From the NCBI GenBank assembly GCA_036788195.1, contig DAIQNX010000045.1, forward strand, positions 1-23,434: a stretch of 23,434 nt of DNA, given 5' to 3'. The stretch's first letter is position 1. Each line of letters starts with the position of its first letter. The stretch is from CALFXN01 sp937957815. GTDB lineage: Bacteria > Synergistota > Synergistia > Synergistales > Aminobacteriaceae. Made by a program: the position numbers and the translations under genes. Shown here one piece after another: positions 7,879 through 15,331 of the stretch. A model generated the notes under the pieces. That model was not told the origin of the DNA. It saw nothing but the letters and a program-made list of their open reading frames with translations, and made no database searches.

Positions 7879-9957
7879 ATGGAACGTGCGCACAGCAGCA
7901 GCGACGAGACACAGAGGTTCCGGTCGGGGATGCGGAATGCCGCGCGACGGCTCGGAGGAACCGCATTCCTCGCGATGATCGCCGTTCAGGTTGCGTTCGC
8001 GCCGCCCGCCCGCGCGCTCGGTCCGTCCGGCCTCGTCAGTCCGGACCATATCATCGCAGGCAGCGGCGACTGCTTCTACGTCGCGCACACGCCATCCGGC
8101 TGCGGCGGTTGGGAGATCGTCCGATACTTCAGCGACGGCTCGCGGGACACTGACTTCCACTGCGCAAGCCCCGACTCGTGCGACACGGGCGCGGGCGGGG
8201 CCGGGCTCGCCCGAACGGCGGCCCGGAGGGAGGAACTTCCGGGGCGCGTCCGGGGCGAGGCGTACGACGGAGTGAACAATTCGCTGTTCCTGTTGCAGGA
8301 TGACGGAATCCATACCTTCAACCCGGAAACGGGTGCTTCGTCCGCACCGAAGATCGACCTTCCGACGGCCGGAGAGGGATTCGCGACGCCGCCGAAATCC
8401 ATGGCCACTGCCGGATCGGGAGCGTCGCGGAAGTTTTTCGTCGTCGACGCGAACGGCGCCGTGTGGCAAAGGATGATCGGCGCTCTGGGACCTTGGGAAA
8501 AGTTCATCGACGGTCCGGCGCCGCTCAGTCCCGACAAGGGGGGATCGCCGGACAACTTCCGGAACCTGAGGGTCAAGACGATCAAGTCCGGAGCGGACGA
8601 ATTCCTGTATCCCTATATGGTGTGCGTCAGTCCCGATTCCGGGACGAACAAATCGATAGTCCATTTTGCCGACAAAAACATGTCCGGAGCATTCTGGGTG
8701 ACCGACGTGGACGCGCAGACGGGGACGAGCTACTGCGGCATCACGCACGATCCGTCCGGATATTCGTACATCACCGACGTTCAGAACAATAAAATATTCA
8801 AGAAATACACCACCCCGAAGAGCGCCCTGTCCCCCATCGTGGATACGTCGACGCGGTGCGACTCGATCGTCTACCACCCAACAAGCGGCCGCCTTCTCGT
8901 CGCGGGGACTGGAGACGGAAAAATCTATCAATATTCCACGACCGGAACCCTGATCCCCTGGGGGGCATCGCCGACGCCNNNNNNNNNNNNNNNNNNNNNN
9001 NNNNNNNNNNNNNNNNNNNNNNNNNNNNNNNNNNNNNNNNNNNNNNNNNNNNNNNNNNNNNNNNNNNNNNNNNNNNNNCCGACGCCGACGCCGATTCCCA
9101 CGCCGACATCGACTCCGGCGCCGACCCAGACGCCGACCCCGACGCCCTATTCGCCTCCGGTCGATCCGCCGCCGCTCGACCCGGACCAGAAGGCCCTCCT
9201 CGAAGCGATGAAAATTCTCGGAATATCGGGCGTCGATCTTCAGATTCTCTTCGTCCTGCTCAACGATCCGAACGCCGTCACGCCCGGCGGACAGGATCTC
9301 CTGAAGGACGCCTACGCGCTTGTCGACTACCTCGGAAAGCTGTCCCTGGAAGCGAATTCCGGTCTCGTCTCCAGGATCGAGGATGGATCGCTCTCGCAGG
9401 AGACCTTCGACAAGGCGCTCTATACGCTGGCGGTCTATCTGCAGGAGACGCTCGCCTCTCCGAAGACGGCACGGGGGACCGGCACGACGCCTCTTGCCGA
9501 GACCCGCTGCCGGGGCAGCGTCGTGGAGATGACGCTCAAGCCCGGCGTCTCGCAGGGGAGCTTCACGACGACGTTTCCGGAAGGGACGCACGAAGGCGAG
9601 GACGGGTGGCGGACGCAGTATCTCGCCCTGCTGCTCAACCGGGGGACGAAGATGTGGGAACGCGTCCTCGTCATCGCGGATTCGGGCACGACGAATGCGC
9701 GCGAGGGCGTCGCGGTTCCGGCGAAGAGCGTTGAAAGGGCCGTCGCGATCACCGTCACGGACGGTCTCTCCTACGACTGGAACGAGACGGCCGGCGTCGT
9801 GCGCGTCGCGATGACCGTCATGGCGATCGAGATCCCCGACGGAGCGACGGCGCCGACGCCGCGGCCCGGCGATACGGGGGGCCGCGGGTGCTCGGTCGTC
9901 TGGCCGTTCGAGGCGCTGCTCCTCATCCCGCTGCTGTTCGTCGGCCCGCGCCGCTGA
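7879..9957 (+). CDS. Secreted protein with propeller-like domain, Pro-Thr linker and Synergist-CTERM-like tail
   Basis: No enzyme family is recognised. ATG 7879 follows GGGGGAG by 8 bases; the open frame reaches 7819 but without a good ribosome site. A long signal peptide (hydrophobic 27-42, likely cleavage after ARA near 46) leads to a region of about 330 residues with recurring Gly/Asp-rich strand motifs (for example DDGIHTFNPETG, HDPSGYSYITD, HPTSGRLLVAGTGDGKIYQY). These look like blades of an NHL/SMP-30-like beta propeller. A Pro-Thr linker holding the assembly gap follows, then a helical plus beta domain with no assigned family. The tail has GGRGCS, a hydrophobic stretch and final RR, typical of CTERM sorting signals. 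The 100 Ns keep frame, but true linker length is unknown. Confidence 0.82.
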   Translation: MERAHSSSDETQRFRSGMRNAARRLGGTAFLAMIAVQVAFAPPARALGPSGLVSPDHIIAGSGDCFYVAHTPSGCGGWEIVRYFSDGSRDTDFHCASPDSCDTGAGGAGLARTAARREELPGRVRGEAYDGVNNSLFLLQDDGIHTFNPETGASSAPKIDLPTAGEGFATPPKSMATAGSGASRKFFVVDANGAVWQRMIGALGPWEKFIDGPAPLSPDKGGSPDNFRNLRVKTIKSGADEFLYPYMVCVSPDSGTNKSIVHFADKNMSGAFWVTDVDAQTGTSYCGITHDPSGYSYITDVQNNKIFKKYTTPKSALSPIVDTSTRCDSIVYHPTSGRLLVAGTGDGKIYQYSTTGTLIPWGASPTXXXXXXXXXXXXXXXXXXXXXXXXXXXXXXXXXXPTPTPIPTPTSTPAPTQTPTPTPYSPPVDPPPLDPDQKALLEAMKILGISGVDLQILFVLLNDPNAVTPGGQDLLKDAYALVDYLGKLSLEANSGLVSRIEDGSLSQETFDKALYTLAVYLQETLASPKTARGTGTTPLAETRCRGSVVEMTLKPGVSQGSFTTTFPEGTHEGEDGWRTQYLALLLNRGTKMWERVLVIADSGTTNAREGVAVPAKSVERAVAITVTDGLSYDWNETAGVVRVAMTVMAIEIPDGATAPTPRPGDTGGRGCSVVWPFEALLLIPLLFVGPRR
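8979..9078. other. 100-N assembly gap inside Pro-Thr codon repeat
   Basis: Exactly 100 Ns, a conventional placeholder, are flanked on both sides by CCGACG repeats encoding Pro-Thr. The repeat probably broke the assembly, so its real length is not known. The gap length keeps the reading frame and the 6-base repeat phase. Confidence 0.95.
9079..9147 (+). repeat. Pro-Thr-encoding short tandem repeat
   Basis: This is a degenerate 6-base repeat (CCGACG with variants) coding for alternating Pro-Thr with Ile, Ser, Ala and Gln interruptions. It is the visible right part of a linker that continues across the gap to about 8970. It is not a CRISPR array: there are no spacers. Confidence 0.85.
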
Positions 9958-9981
9958 CGGGCCGGCAGATCCGAAATACGA

Positions 9982-10014
9982 AACGGGCGGGAACCGGTTC
10001 GGTTCCCGCCCGTT
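9982..10014. terminator. Bidirectional terminator hairpin between convergent genes
   Basis: A perfect 14-bp stem (AACGGGCGGGAACC with its complement) and 5-base loop lie between the plus-strand CTERM gene ending at 9957 and the minus-strand DUF3795 gene ending at 10045. T runs are poor on both sides, but its position fits a shared terminator. Confidence 0.75.
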
Positions 10015-10044
10015 CTGTCGCCCGATCGCCGGAAAGGCGACGCC

Positions 10045-10557
10045 TCACTTTTTCGCCGCCGCGAGAAATGCCCGGACGGCCGCACCGTGTCGTTCGACGT
10101 ACCCGCACGACGGCTCGCGCCCGCAGGAGCGGCACGTCAGGTCGTACGCGGAGTTCACCGCACCGCACCCGGGACACTCGTACGCCTTCCGGGCCTCCTT
10201 CGACCACGCGTCGTACCCGATGTCACGAATCCGTTCGAGATCCTTCCACAGATCCCGGCGATGCGGACGTTCGGCCTGGAAGGCCTCGAGCGTCGGACAC
10301 GAGTACTCCGGACACTCCCCGCAGAAGTCGATGCCGCGTTCTTCCGCGCAGAGCTTCATCCTGCACGTCATGCAATACGGGCCGCGCTTCTCCGAACGGC
10401 ATCCGTCGCACGAAACCTGCTCCGAGGTCATTCCGTACATCGCCGCGAGGCGCTTGAGCCGCTCCGGATCTTCGTGCGACGCGATGAAGAGCGAACACCC
10501 CTCGCAGTAGAGCCCGCACACGGCTGCGGTCTCGGGAAGAGCGTCCTTCCGTTCCAT
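10045..10557 (-). CDS. DUF3795-family Cys-rich protein with C-terminal zinc ribbon
   Basis: This 170-residue cytosolic protein has no known activity. ATG 10557 starts 8 bases after the osmC-like stop, with GGAAGGAG about 11 bases upstream. The N-terminal two thirds match the DUF3795 pattern: CGLYCEGC (C14, C18, C21), CDGCRS (C50, C53), YCMTC (C62, C65) with C70, and FCGECPEYSC (C79, C82, C87). A second cluster CPGC (128, 131) with CRSC (142, 145) forms a zinc-ribbon-like unit. The number and spacing of Cys suggest metal binding. It is probably co-transcribed with the OsmC-like gene. The longer open frame to 10908 runs antiphase through that gene and is not real. Confidence 0.88.
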   Translation of the reverse strand: MERKDALPETAAVCGLYCEGCSLFIASHEDPERLKRLAAMYGMTSEQVSCDGCRSEKRGPYCMTCRMKLCAEERGIDFCGECPEYSCPTLEAFQAERPHRRDLWKDLERIRDIGYDAWSKEARKAYECPGCGAVNSAYDLTCRSCGREPSCGYVERHGAAVRAFLAAAKK

Positions 10558-10565
10558 GACGTCCG

Positions 10566-11045
10566 TCACTCCTTCCCTTTCATGACGACCGAAACAGCGG
10601 ATCCGCCGCCGATCGTATCGCATACGGGGCAACATGCGACGACGCGATCGAGCATCGCCTGTTTTTTGTCGTCCGGGAGATCGCCTTCGATATCGACGAC
10701 GACGGAGAGGCCGGGGAACCCCATCCGGACGCCGCTTTCCGGACGCCGCGCGGCTGCGGTGTCGATGGCGCCTTCGACGGTCGCCGAAATCGACGACACC
10801 GGGAGTCCCGCCTTGTTCGCCATCGCCCGGGCCGTCGTGACGACACAGCTCCCGAGAGCGAAAGCCAGCGTCTCGAGCGGAGTCGGGGCAGTATCCGTCC
10901 CGCCCCACGCGGCATAGACATCGGTCGCGAGCTCGTGCCCCCTCGCGTTGCCGACCACCCTCCGCCCTTCTCCCTCGCGTAGCGAAACGCTGACCGTCAG
11001 TTTTCCCGTCTTTTCGTCGAACGCCAAATCCGTCGCTCCCTCCAT
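10566..11045 (-). CDS. OsmC/Ohr-family protein
   Basis: OsmC/Ohr proteins are small thiol-dependent reductases of organic hydroperoxides. The product keeps the two hallmark cysteines. The first is in ALGSC, at the start of the long central helix (C73 counted from GTG 11063). The second is in CCPVCDT near the C-terminus (C144/C145, C148). GGTDTAPTPLETLAFALGSC matches the family signature. A third Cys in the CPVCDT segment is unusual. The start is uncertain: ATG 11045 and GTG 11063 both lack a Shine-Dalgarno, and the promoter predicts an mRNA beginning close to 11066, so GTG would be nearly leaderless. It is first gene of a two-gene unit with the DUF3795 gene. Confidence 0.88.
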   Translation of the reverse strand: MEGATDLAFDEKTGKLTVSVSLREGEGRRVVGNARGHELATDVYAAWGGTDTAPTPLETLAFALGSCVVTTARAMANKAGLPVSSISATVEGAIDTAAARRPESGVRMGFPGLSVVVDIEGDLPDDKKQAMLDRVVACCPVCDTIGGGSAVSVVMKGKE

Positions 11046-11072
11046 ATTAGTTATCACTTTCACATAATTGGG

Positions 11073-11101
11073 ATTGTAGAGCGACTTTCATGGAAGGTCA
11101 A
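11073..11101 (-). promoter_or_regulatory. Promoter of osmC-like/DUF3795 operon
   Basis: On the minus strand TTGACC (11101-11096) and TACAAT (11078-11073) are 17 bases apart. Transcription would begin near 11066, only about 3 bases before GTG 11063 and about 21 before ATG 11045. Confidence 0.65.
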
Positions 11102-11147
11102 GCGATACGGAAAACGGAAGGCACGAAGTATTTCCGGAAGGTTGGAA

Positions 11148-11176
11148 CGGGGACGGGGCGCGATTTCCCGTCCCCG
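11148..11176 (-). terminator. Hairpin after flavoprotein pseudogene
   Basis: CGGGGACGGG and CCCGTCCCCG form a perfect 10-bp stem with a 9-base loop, 5 bases past the TAG-side end of the flavoprotein reading frame. The T tract is poor. Confidence 0.6.
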
Positions 11177-11180
11177 CGCC

Positions 11181-12470
11181 CTATGCGTCGACCTGCTTCG
11201 GAGCGTTTTCGGCGACCCAGAGGGAGTTCCCTGTCGTTACGGGTTCGCATGTTTCGAATTCCATCGAACCGTCTCCGGCCCTGCGGATGACGATGTATCG
11301 CCGCCAGCGTTCTTCGTCTCTGGGACAGGGTTCGGGATCGGAAGGCGCGGCGAAGAACAGGTGGGGACCGCGACTCTCGGTCCGAAGCGCACAGGTTCGC
11401 AGGACCATTTCCGCGAGCGGGAACATCCACGAGGTTTCGGAAGCGAACACGATCCCGCGATCGTCCGCACGGATTCCCGCCGCTCGCAGCACCTCGAGTT
11501 CGGCCAGCCCTTCCGCCAGTCCGTCGGCCGCACGCACGACGGACGCGTGACGCGACATGATCCCCTGAAGTCGCTCCCGCGCCTGCGACGCCTCCGTCCC
11601 GTCACCCGACGAGAGTCCGTCGAGTCGCCGTTCCTTCGCCTCGAGGTCGGCGGACGACGGCTTCGACGCGTCCGACCGCGCGAGGACGTAACGTGCGGCC
11701 TCTTCTCCCGCGATGCGTCCGAAGACCTGGCAGTCGAGAAGCGAATGTCCGCCGGGACGATTCGCGCCGTGCTGCCCCCCGGCGCACTCGCCGGCGGCGA
11801 AGAGCGCCGGGACCGTGGTCCGCGCGTGCGTATCGATCCGGATGCCCCCCTGGAAGTGTTGCGCGCAGATGCCGATCTCGATCCCCCGATCGTGGAACCA
11901 GTCGATCGTCTTGGGATTGATCTCCGACAGGCGCGCGAACGGAGAGGCGCCGCGAACGCTTTCGTCCGCCACCGGCCGCTCCACCTCCCGCATGTATCGG
12001 GAACGGTTCTCCTCGTTGAGGAGATCGAAGCGGAACCCTTCGGGATTCCGCGAATAGTCGAGGAAGACCCTGCGGCCGGCCGCGAATTCGCGGTAGACGG
12101 CGACGTCGATCGCGTGGGTATCGTGTTCGAGCGATACGGGCCAGCTCGCCCCCTTGCGGAAGATCATGTCGAAGACATGGCCGTCGCTCGATTTCACCGG
12201 CAGGGAGCGGCGCAGGAATTCTTCGTCCCGGTCGTTCACGAGCCTCGGCACGGCGCGGAAGAGGCTTCCCGAACAGTTGAAATTCGTCGCGAGCGACGCG
12301 ACGCCGAGCCGGATGAACTCCATATTCACCATCTCCGCACCCGCCGATTACGCCATCGAGTATCCTTCGCCCGTGTTTTCGTCCGGAAGCGCTTCGCGTG
12401 CGGCGATCGCGGCGCGGAGCGCCGCTCCGCCGGAACCGACGACGAGGATATCGGTCTCAAGCGTCTTCAT
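11181..12470 (-). pseudogene. Broken FAD-dependent fumarate reductase/succinate dehydrogenase-like flavoprotein
   Basis: From ATG 12470 the frame reads a normal FAD-binding start (METHIONINE-KTLETD then ILVVGSGGAALRAAIAA). It jumps after about residue 27 to a GEGYSMA segment that normally lies some 190 residues later, then meets TAA (12350-12348). The same frame continues at once with SAGAEMVNMEFI, the expected next residues of the motif GxGYxMAxxAGAExxNMEF. The remaining C-terminal part to 11181 is intact: HFQGGIRIDTHART, LFAAGECAGGQHGANRPGG and SLLDCQVFGRIAGEEAA. Active-site and flavin contacts in the missing block are gone. A 383-residue remnant could start at 12332 but would lack the ADP-binding fold. 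I read this as an internal deletion plus a nonsense change. Confidence 0.8.
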
Positions 12471-12727
12471 CGGAAAAGGCCCCCCTTTCGGCATTGCTCG
12501 GGCACGGACGCAGACATCATCCGACTATGCGAACGCCCTGAATGGAATCGGCCCGCACCCCTTGTATCAGGATATCACGCCCGCGGAACTCGGAAAAACG
12601 ATTTTCCGACGTTTCCGGAACCTGTATCCACATCAAGGACGAAAGAGCGTCGGGATGACTCGCACCGGCAAGAGAGTCCCCGAAAAACCCCGCAGGAAGT
12701 TCGCGAAAAATACAGGTTGTAAAATAA
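12471..12727 (-). other. Gene-free leader of the flavoprotein pseudogene
   Basis: The stretch between the operon terminator and the pseudogene ATG holds no supported gene. On the minus strand AAAGGGGGG lies 9 bases before ATG 12470, a relic ribosome site. No clear promoter or repeat was found. Confidence 0.5.
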
Positions 12728-12761
12728 AGAGAGGCCCGGTTCTTTCGAACCGGGCCTCTCT
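12728..12761 (-). terminator. Strong Rho-independent terminator of the hydroxyacid operon
   Basis: A perfect 15-bp stem (AGAGAGGCCCGGTTC and its complement) with a 4-base loop is followed, on the minus strand, by TTATTTTA. It starts 16 bases past the dehydrogenase stop and is the only classical T-tailed terminator seen in the window. Confidence 0.9.
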
Positions 12762-12776
12762 CCGTTATTCACGCAT

Positions 12777-13772
12777 TCACGCGCGATTTCGTCCCGCGTA
12801 CCCATGAGAGCGCAGGAGCTCTCCGTTGACGACCGTCTCCGGAACGCCTCCGCGAAGCAGCGTCTCGCAGCACGACACGACGATGCCCGAGATGTTCTCG
12901 ACGGCCTCCTCCGTGGAGCCGCCCATGTGCGGCGTCAGGACGACGTTCGGAGCCCGCATCAGCGGAGATTCCGCGGACAGGGGCTCGTCGCGGAACACGT
13001 CGAATCCCGCTCCAGCGAGATCTCCCGACGCGAGCATCTCCGCGACGGCCGCCTCGTCGACGATTCCCCCGCGCGACGTGACGACGAGAACCGCCCGGCG
13101 CTTCATCAGGGAGAGACGCTCGCGGGAAAGCAGCCCGCGGGTTTCGGGAAGCAGCGGAACGTTGACGGAGACGACGTCGGACCGCGCCAGAAGCTCCTCG
13201 AGCGGGATCCACGGATATTTCGGGTGTTTCCCGCTCCTGCCGGACGTCACGACCGGAATCATTCCGAACGCCTCTCCGATCGACGCGACGATTCCGCCGA
13301 TCGCGCCGGGACCGATGACGCCGAGCGTCTTCCCCTTCAGTTCCCGGCCGTTCATCCATACGGGCAGGGCCGCGCTGTCCGCGGACTCCCACTGTCCGCT
13401 CCTCACGAATCTGTCGGCACGGCCAACATGGCGGAAACACTCGAGCATGAGCGAGACGGCCAGTTCCGCGACCGCCTGCGCGTTTCCGCCCCGTGAGTTC
13501 GCGACCGGGATGCCCCGCTTCGCCGCGCCATCGAGGTCGATGTGGTTCACCCCGACGCCGTAGACGACGATTCCTTTGAGGTGTCCGGCCCGGGACAGGA
13601 TCTCTTCGTCCACCCGGGCATACTCCGCGATGATGATGTCCGCGTCGCGGCTCGCGGCGAGGAACGCATCCCGTTCTCCGAACTCGAGTCTCACGATCGA
13701 CGCCATGGATCCGATCCTGCGCTCGGCGTTCTCCGCCAGATGGAAGGAATCGGCAAAGAGAACCGTACCCAC
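12777..13772 (-). CDS. D-isomer-specific 2-hydroxyacid dehydrogenase
   Basis: This 331-residue NAD(P)-dependent enzyme interconverts a D-2-hydroxyacid and its 2-oxoacid (relatives: hydroxypyruvate/glycerate, phosphoglycerate and lactate dehydrogenases). Visible features are the nucleotide-binding GPGAIG at 154-159, substrate-binding VVYGVGVNHIDL (69-80), catalytic Arg234 in SRGG, Glu263 in RDEP and His282 in TPHMGG. The start is GTG 13772 with GGGAGG 7 bases upstream. It is the last gene of the operon, 31 bases after the glycerate kinase gene, so a hydroxypyruvate or tartronate-type substrate is plausible. No ACT domain is present, so it is not a regulated serine-pathway SerA. Confidence 0.92.
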   Translation of the reverse strand: MGTVLFADSFHLAENAERRIGSMASIVRLEFGERDAFLAASRDADIIIAEYARVDEEILSRAGHLKGIVVYGVGVNHIDLDGAAKRGIPVANSRGGNAQAVAELAVSLMLECFRHVGRADRFVRSGQWESADSAALPVWMNGRELKGKTLGVIGPGAIGGIVASIGEAFGMIPVVTSGRSGKHPKYPWIPLEELLARSDVVSVNVPLLPETRGLLSRERLSLMKRRAVLVVTSRGGIVDEAAVAEMLASGDLAGAGFDVFRDEPLSAESPLMRAPNVVLTPHMGGSTEEAVENISGIVVSCCETLLRGGVPETVVNGELLRSHGYAGRNRA

Positions 13773-13803
13773 CGTACCGCCTCCCTTTCGAAGAGGATGT
13801 CCG

Positions 13804-15177
13804 CTACCGGACGAGCATGATCTTGAGATCGTTCACGTTCGTTCCGGTGTTCCCGGTAATCAGGATATCGCCGGTCGCGTTCAGGACTTCGGACGCGTCG
13901 TGCCGCCCGAGCGCGGCGTAGAGGTCGATCCCTTTCTCGAGACACCCGGCAAACGAGTTTCCGTCCGCAATGCCGCCCGCATAGGGCGTGGGTCCGTCGG
14001 TCCCGTCGGTATCGAGCCCCGCGACGACAACGTTTTCGAGATCCCGGATTTCGAGCGCCGCGCCGAGCGCGAACTCCTGGTTCGGTCCTCCGAGCCCGGG
14101 CTCGGGATCCGAAGGATGGATCGTGACGACCGTCTCCCCGCCGCCGATGAAGGCGCAGGGAGCTTCGAGCGGATGGGCGCTCCTGAGAACCTCCTTGGCC
14201 AGAAACCCGAAGGTGCGCCCAAGTTCGCGGCTCTCCCCCTCGAACATCGTCGAGAGGAGAACCGTCCGGAAGCCGAGCTCCCGCGCCCGCTCCTCGGCGC
14301 CCGTGCAGGCGGCGTCTCCGGCGACGATGATGTGATTCTCGATCCGGTGGGTGTCGAGCGATTTCGGCGTCTCGCGTCCCGCCGGAGGGTTCCGGAGGTA
14401 GGCGCTCACGGGCGCCGGCATTCGGTCCCACAGGACGTACTTGTTCATCGTGTTCGCGGCGTCCCGGAAGCTCGACGTGTCGGGTACGGTCGGATCGGTG
14501 ATGTAGTCCAGCGGATCGCCGATGACGTCCGAGACGGTGAGGTTGACGAGGAGCGCCTCCGGGTGGACGGCCTGGGCGAGCCTCCCGCCCTTGATGAGGC
14601 TCAGGTGCTTTCTGACGGCGTTGATCTCGATGATGTTCGCGCCGCACGTGAGCAGGATCCTGTTCGCGATCTTCTTGTCCGAAAGCGAAATTTCGGGAAT
14701 CGGGAGCGGCATCAGCGCCGAGCTGCCGCCCGTGACGCACGCGAACACGAGGTCTCCTGGGCCCGTCCTCTTCGCCAGTGCGAAAACGTCCTCCGCGGCG
14801 CGCATCCCGTCCTCGTTCGGAATCGGGTGGCTGGCGAGGCGCACGTCGACGTTTTCGAGATGGCCTTCCTGCCCGTTCTTGCAGATGACGATCCCGCCGG
14901 CGATGCGCTTCCCGAGGATGTCGTCGAGGGCCGCCGCGATCGGGAAGCTCGCCTTCCCAGCACCGATGACGTAGACGTTCCGGAACTCGTCGAGGTCGTA
15001 CGAACGCCCTCCGATGACGATGCGTCCGCCGTCAAGCCGCACCAGACCCCGCGTCGCCTTTCCGGGGTCGGCCCGGAGGAGCCCCGCGTTCAGGATATCG
15101 AGCGCTTCTTTTCGAAGATGACTGTTCCCGTGGGAAAGCAGCAGATCGTAGTTCCTGAAATAGTTCATAGAGATCAT
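13804..15177 (-). CDS. Glycerate 2-kinase, MOFRL family
   Basis: It phosphorylates the C2 hydroxyl of D-glycerate or a close analogue using ATP. The 457 residues carry the N-terminal DUF4147 domain, with VIGAGKAS (Lys75), VTGGSSAL (149-155), KHLSLIKGGRLAQ (190-202) and SDVIGDP (216-222). The C-terminal MOFRL domain has GGGETVVTI (345-353), GGPNQEFAL (363-371) and DGTDGPT (391-397). ATG 15177 is chosen because GAGAGG lies 7 bases upstream; ATG 15168 is an alternative, and the frame up to 15276 has no ribosome site. In the operon it follows an enolase-like gene, the enzyme that would act on a 2-phospho product. Confidence 0.94.
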   Translation of the reverse strand: MISMNYFRNYDLLLSHGNSHLRKEALDILNAGLLRADPGKATRGLVRLDGGRIVIGGRSYDLDEFRNVYVIGAGKASFPIAAALDDILGKRIAGGIVICKNGQEGHLENVDVRLASHPIPNEDGMRAAEDVFALAKRTGPGDLVFACVTGGSSALMPLPIPEISLSDKKIANRILLTCGANIIEINAVRKHLSLIKGGRLAQAVHPEALLVNLTVSDVIGDPLDYITDPTVPDTSSFRDAANTMNKYVLWDRMPAPVSAYLRNPPAGRETPKSLDTHRIENHIIVAGDAACTGAEERARELGFRTVLLSTMFEGESRELGRTFGFLAKEVLRSAHPLEAPCAFIGGGETVVTIHPSDPEPGLGGPNQEFALGAALEIRDLENVVVAGLDTDGTDGPTPYAGGIADGNSFAGCLEKGIDLYAALGRHDASEVLNATGDILITGNTGTNVNDLKIMLVR

Positions 15178-15239
15178 CCCCAGACCTCTCTCATTATCGC
15201 GACCGCGCTCTCCGGCGCGACGCCATACGATAGAATGCG

Positions 15240-15273
15240 CGGGAGAGCGATCATGTCCGACGACGCTCTCCCG
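15240..15273. repeat. Inverted repeat upstream of glycerate kinase gene
   Basis: CGGGAGAGCG and CGCTCTCCCG are perfect 10-base arms separated by 14 bases. It lies between a terminator-like hairpin and the kinase gene and could be an mRNA-processing or protein-binding site. Confidence 0.5.
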
Positions 15274-15293
15274 CACCGCGATGCGTCCCGTTC

Positions 15294-15318
15294 CGGGAGT
15301 TCCTCTCCGGAACTCCCG
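15294..15318 (-). terminator. Intercistronic hairpin after enolase-like gene
   Basis: CGGGAGTTCC and GGAACTCCCG form a perfect 10-bp stem with a 5-base loop, 13 bases past the enolase-like stop. It has no T tract, so it is more likely an attenuator or 3'-end protector than a full stop. Confidence 0.55.
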
Positions 15319-15331
15319 TCTTCAGCCATTT

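Noticed and set aside
8970..9147. Possible CRISPR or minisatellite at the CCGACG repeat
   Set aside because: Unit is 6 bases, in frame and encodes Pro-Thr; there are no spacers.
10558..10908. N-terminal extension of the DUF3795 frame to 10908
   Set aside because: It is antiphase to the OsmC-like gene, which has clear family motifs and ends 8 bases before ATG 10557.
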